A stretch of DNA of 64,000 nucleotides, taken from contig NZ_CP127407.1 in assembly GCF_030291075.1 (NCBI RefSeq), forward strand, positions 3,718,001-3,782,000, written 5' to 3'. Below are positions 61,681-64,000 of the stretch, in pieces. The number at the start of each line of letters is the position of its first letter. Position 1 is the stretch's first letter. Below the pieces are notes generated by a model. The model was not told the origin of the DNA and searched no databases. It saw nothing but the letters and a program-made list of their open reading frames with translations. Position numbers and translations under genes: made by a program. This DNA comes from Stenotrophomonas sp. 57. Lineage in GTDB: Bacteria; Pseudomonadota; Gammaproteobacteria; Xanthomonadales; Xanthomonadaceae.

Positions 61681-61826
61681 TGACGTGCTCGAAGGCGCCT
61701 TGCCAAGGGGGAGACTGCGTGGTGTTCAGACACCACGACAGTGCCGAAAGTTGCCGGGTTTGTCACCCGGCCGCGCTCGGTGGAAAACCAGCCTAGCCGG
61801 GCCGGTGTAGCGAATTGTGAATGCAT

Positions 61827-61922
61827 GTAGAGCCGAGCCCATGCTCGGCTGGCCGGCAGCAGGCAGCCGAGCATGGGCTCGGCTCTACGGCAGGCAGAGG
61901 TGTGCGGACCAACGGTCCGCAC
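61827..61922. repeat. SMAG inverted dimer plus hairpin upstream of prc
   Basis: GTAGAGCCGAGCCCATGCTC unit and inverted partner ending ATGGGCTCGGCTCTAC (61827-61888), then GTGCGGACC-AAC-GGTCCGCAC (61902-61922). The rest of the 278-base gap between prc and lipA holds the prc promoter region; no further structure seen. Confidence 0.8.
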
Positions 61923-61958
61923 CCACAGGAGAAGCAGCTCCCACCCACCGGCAGGGTG

Positions 61959-62969
61959 TCAGGAAACGCCGGCGCCCTTGGCCTGCACGTCGGCGTGGTA
62001 CGACGAGCGCACCATCGGGCCGGAGGCCACGTGGCTGAAGCCCAGCTCGTAGCCGTAGTCTTCCAGCGCCTTGTAGTCTTCCGGGGTCCAGTACTTCAGC
62101 ACCGGGTGGTGGTGCGCAGTCGGCTGCAGGTACTGGCCGATGGTGATCATGTCCACGTCATGCGCGCGCAGGTCGCGCAGGGTGGCCTTGATCTGTTCGA
62201 AGTCTTCGCCCAGGCCCAGCATGATGCCGCTCTTGGTCGGCACGTCCGGATGCTGCGCCTTGAAGTTCTTCAGCAGGTTCAGCGACCACTGGTAGTCCGC
62301 ACCCGGGCGCACGTTGCGGTACAGGTCCGGCACGGTCTCGATGTTGTGGTTGAACACATCCGGCGGGTTCTGCGCCAGGATCTCCAGCGCGCGCTCCATG
62401 CGGCCCTTGCCACGGAAGTCCGGGGTCAGCACCTCGATGCGGGTGCCCGGCGACTTGGCGCGGATGGCGGTGATGCAGTCGACGAAATGCTGGGCACCAC
62501 CGTCGCGCAGGTCATCGCGGTCGACGCTGGTCACCACCACATACTTCAGGCCCATGTCGGCCACGGTCTGGCCGAGGGTGGCCGGCTCATTGGCATCCGG
62601 CGGCTTGGGGCGGCCGTGGGCCACGTCGCAGAACGAGCAGCGACGGGTGCAGACCTCGCCCAGGATCATGAAGGTGGCGGTGCCGTGGCTGAAACATTCG
62701 TGGATGTTCGGGCAGCTGGCTTCCTCGCACACGGTCACCAGGCGGTTCTCGCGCAGCTTGGCCTTCAGGTTCTGCACGGCATTGCCCGAGGGAATGCGCA
62801 CGCGGATCCAGGACGGCTTGCGCAGCACCGGCGCATCGGCGAACTGAACCGGCGAACGGTTGATCTTGTCCCCGCCCATCTGCTTGACACCCACCTGCAA
62901 CGGCGCGGCGGACGGAGAGTCGCCCTGCACGATCTGCAGGGGAATGGAACGGGCGGTGGTTTCAGTCAT
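61959..62969 (-). CDS. lipA: Lipoyl synthase
   Basis: Radical-SAM enzyme of 336 residues that inserts two sulfurs into octanoyl groups on E2 and GcvH proteins. Both iron-sulfur cluster motifs are intact: Cys81, Cys86 and Cys92 ([12 protein letters not shown]) for the auxiliary cluster that supplies sulfur, and Cys107-x3-Cys111-x2-Cys114 (CTRRCSFC) for the radical cluster. [10 protein letters not shown] and the C-terminal [14 protein letters not shown] follow family patterns. The N-terminal 50 residues, longer than in E. coli LipA, are a common Xanthomonadaceae feature. It is the last gene of ybeD-lipB-lipA. Confidence 0.96.
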   Translation of the reverse strand: MTETTARSIPLQIVQGDSPSAAPLQVGVKQMGGDKINRSPVQFADAPVLRKPSWIRVRIPSGNAVQNLKAKLRENRLVTVCEEASCPNIHECFSHGTATFMILGEVCTRRCSFCDVAHGRPKPPDANEPATLGQTVADMGLKYVVVTSVDRDDLRDGGAQHFVDCITAIRAKSPGTRIEVLTPDFRGKGRMERALEILAQNPPDVFNHNIETVPDLYRNVRPGADYQWSLNLLKNFKAQHPDVPTKSGIMLGLGEDFEQIKATLRDLRAHDVDMITIGQYLQPTAHHHPVLKYWTPEDYKALEDYGYELGFSHVASGPMVRSSYHADVQAKGAGVS

Positions 62970-62987
62970 GGCAGTTCCGGGGGGCGG

Positions 62988-63698
62988 TCAGGCGGCCGCA
63001 GAAAGATCGGGCAGTTCGGGCGTAGGCTGCAGCAGCAGGCCGAACTGGCGGGCCAGGTGGTCCAGCAGCACCGGCTTGACGGCGTCCATCCCGGACGGGC
63101 CACCCAAGTCTACCACCGAGGTCACCTGCAACCCCTGGTAGCCACAGGGGTTGATGCGGTGGAAGGGTTCCAGGTCCATGGCCACATTGAAGGCCAGGCC
63201 GTGGAAAGTGCAGCCGCGGCGCACGCGGATGCCGAGTGCGGCGATCTTGGCGCCCCCCACGTAGACGCCCGGGGCGCCCTCGCGGCGTTCGGCACCGATG
63301 TTCCACTCGGCCAGGGTGTCGATGATGGCCTGTTCGATGCGGCACACGTAGTCGCGCACACCGATGCCCAGCCGCGGCAGGCGCAGCAGCGGATAGACCA
63401 CGATCTGGCCGGGGCCGTGATAGGTCACCTGGCCGCCACGGTCCACATGCAGCACCGGGATGTCGCCCGGCGCCAGCACATGCTCGTCCTTGCCGGCCTG
63501 GCCCAGGGTGAATACAGAGTCGTGCTCGACCACCCACAGTTCGTCGGCGTCTTCGTCGGAGCGCTGGTCGGTGAAGCGCTGCATGGCACGCCACACCGGC
63601 TCATAGCCCTGGCGCCCAAGGTCGCGGACCACGGCCGGGCGCGGCGCGCGGTTTTCCGGGGCGGCTTCGGCCGGGCAGCTGTCGGCTACAGCGTCCAC
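62988..63698 (-). CDS. lipB: Octanoyltransferase (lipoate biosynthesis)
   Basis: Transfers octanoyl from acyl carrier protein to lipoyl domains, giving the substrate of LipA. Length 236 residues. Catalytic residues are Lys151 ([10 protein letters not shown]) and Cys163 ([13 protein letters not shown]); the family sequences [31 protein letters not shown] and [11 protein letters not shown] are present. The N-terminal 20 residues, rich in Pro and Ala, overlap the end of ybeD by 13 bases, so a downstream start is possible, though no good ATG exists before the conserved region. lipA begins 18 bases after its stop. Confidence 0.95.
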   Translation of the reverse strand: MDAVADSCPAEAAPENRAPRPAVVRDLGRQGYEPVWRAMQRFTDQRSDEDADELWVVEHDSVFTLGQAGKDEHVLAPGDIPVLHVDRGGQVTYHGPGQIVVYPLLRLPRLGIGVRDYVCRIEQAIIDTLAEWNIGAERREGAPGVYVGGAKIAALGIRVRRGCTFHGLAFNVAMDLEPFHRINPCGYQGLQVTSVVDLGGPSGMDAVKPVLLDHLARQFGLLLQPTPELPDLSAAA

Positions 63699-63964
63699 TT
63701 CACTTCCGGGTGGTCGCGCAGCGCCTGGTGGGCCAGGTCGTACTGTTCGCGGCTCTCGGCCTTGAACACGATGCGGACGGACACGTACTTGCCGTTGGAC
63801 GAGTGCTTCCAGCTGATGCGTTCATTCACGACATCTATGCCGGCGGCCAGCAGCAGGCGGGGAAGCTCATGTTCCAGGCCACGGTTGGCCGGGCCCATGG
63901 CGCTGAGCTCGAACTGGCCGGGGAACTGGAAGCCGTGGTCGGGGTTGTCGGACTTGATTTCCAT
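63686..63964 (-). CDS. ybeD: YbeD/DUF493-family protein
   Basis: Small cytoplasmic protein of 92 residues with an ACT-like fold, the DUF493 family. Visible family segments are [20 protein letters not shown] near residue 14, the central [20 protein letters not shown] and the C-terminal [20 protein letters not shown]. In many gammaproteobacteria it lies directly before lipB, as here, and it has been linked to lipoate or sigma-factor regulation without a firm role. Its stop overlaps the lipB start by 13 bases, making a three-gene operon. The start at 63964 is close to the end of the window. Confidence 0.9.
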   Translation of the reverse strand: MEIKSDNPDHGFQFPGQFELSAMGPANRGLEHELPRLLLAAGIDVVNERISWKHSSNGKYVSVRIVFKAESREQYDLAHQALRDHPEVKWTL

Positions 63965-64000
63965 GGACCCATTATCGGGCCGCAGGCCAACAAACCCAAG

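Noticed and set aside
58612..61683. Open frame of 1023 codons on the plus strand
   Set aside because: Antisense to prc and two other well-supported genes; composition is that of a shadow frame.

Overview
The window is a chromosomal segment from a GC-rich gammaproteobacterium of the Xanthomonadaceae, most likely Stenotrophomonas (S. maltophilia complex). The evidence is the gene content (several TonB receptors, a Xanthomonas-type nag cluster with nagP/nagQ/nagB-II/nagX, lipA-lipB-ybeD, plant-type gshA) and the many intergenic GTAG-headed palindromes that match the SMAG repeats described from S. maltophilia. There is no rRNA, tRNA, prophage, transposase or CRISPR array that I can see. About 59 protein genes are called. 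Most are single genes or short operons separated by palindromic repeats.

Layout. 1-10 kb is detoxification and redox: frmRA (formaldehyde), LysR/old yellow enzyme, two paralogous membrane-anchored proteins, a VOC protein, a PhlG-like C-C hydrolase with its TetR regulator, LysR/alcohol dehydrogenase and gshA. 10-19 kb holds a VIT-type metal transporter coupled to an AraC regulator, a repeat-rich 670-bp gap, a secreted metallo-beta-lactamase-fold hydrolase, engB, cytochrome c4, two tandem DsbA-like proteins, an EEP phosphodiesterase, and the divergent pair rhtA/Lrp. 19-31 kb holds an M23 peptidase, two TonB receptors, a lone ExbD, Slt transglycosylase, cca and small envelope-related genes. 31-34 kb is a 1008-residue autotransporter. 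34.5-47 kb is a complete chitin/N-acetylglucosamine utilisation locus: TonB receptor and GH20 hexosaminidase outside the inner membrane, NagP import, a sugar kinase, NagA and NagB-II in the cytoplasm, the NagX acyltransferase-like protein, and the LacI-type regulator NagQ with operator-like palindromes between the divergent units. 47-64 kb holds VanZ/MidA, pteridine reductase and folK, an isolated Anbu proteasome-like protein, a three-gene histidine kinase/response regulator/hybrid kinase operon, BON protein, gnd, two secreted unknowns, prc, and the lipoate operon lipA-lipB-ybeD.

Most notable non-coding signal: two inverted copies of a composite structured repeat in the gap at 11.7-12.3 kb. 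Each has a perfect 23-25 bp stem enclosing exactly 52 bp. The outer and inner stems differ in sequence but each remains perfectly paired, while the loop motif ACGCCGTAAACCC is conserved. A third, truncated copy lies at 56.4 kb. In addition, GTAG palindromes supply the TAG stop codon of four genes. Coordinates of sites were read by eye; no alignment, folding or database search was run.
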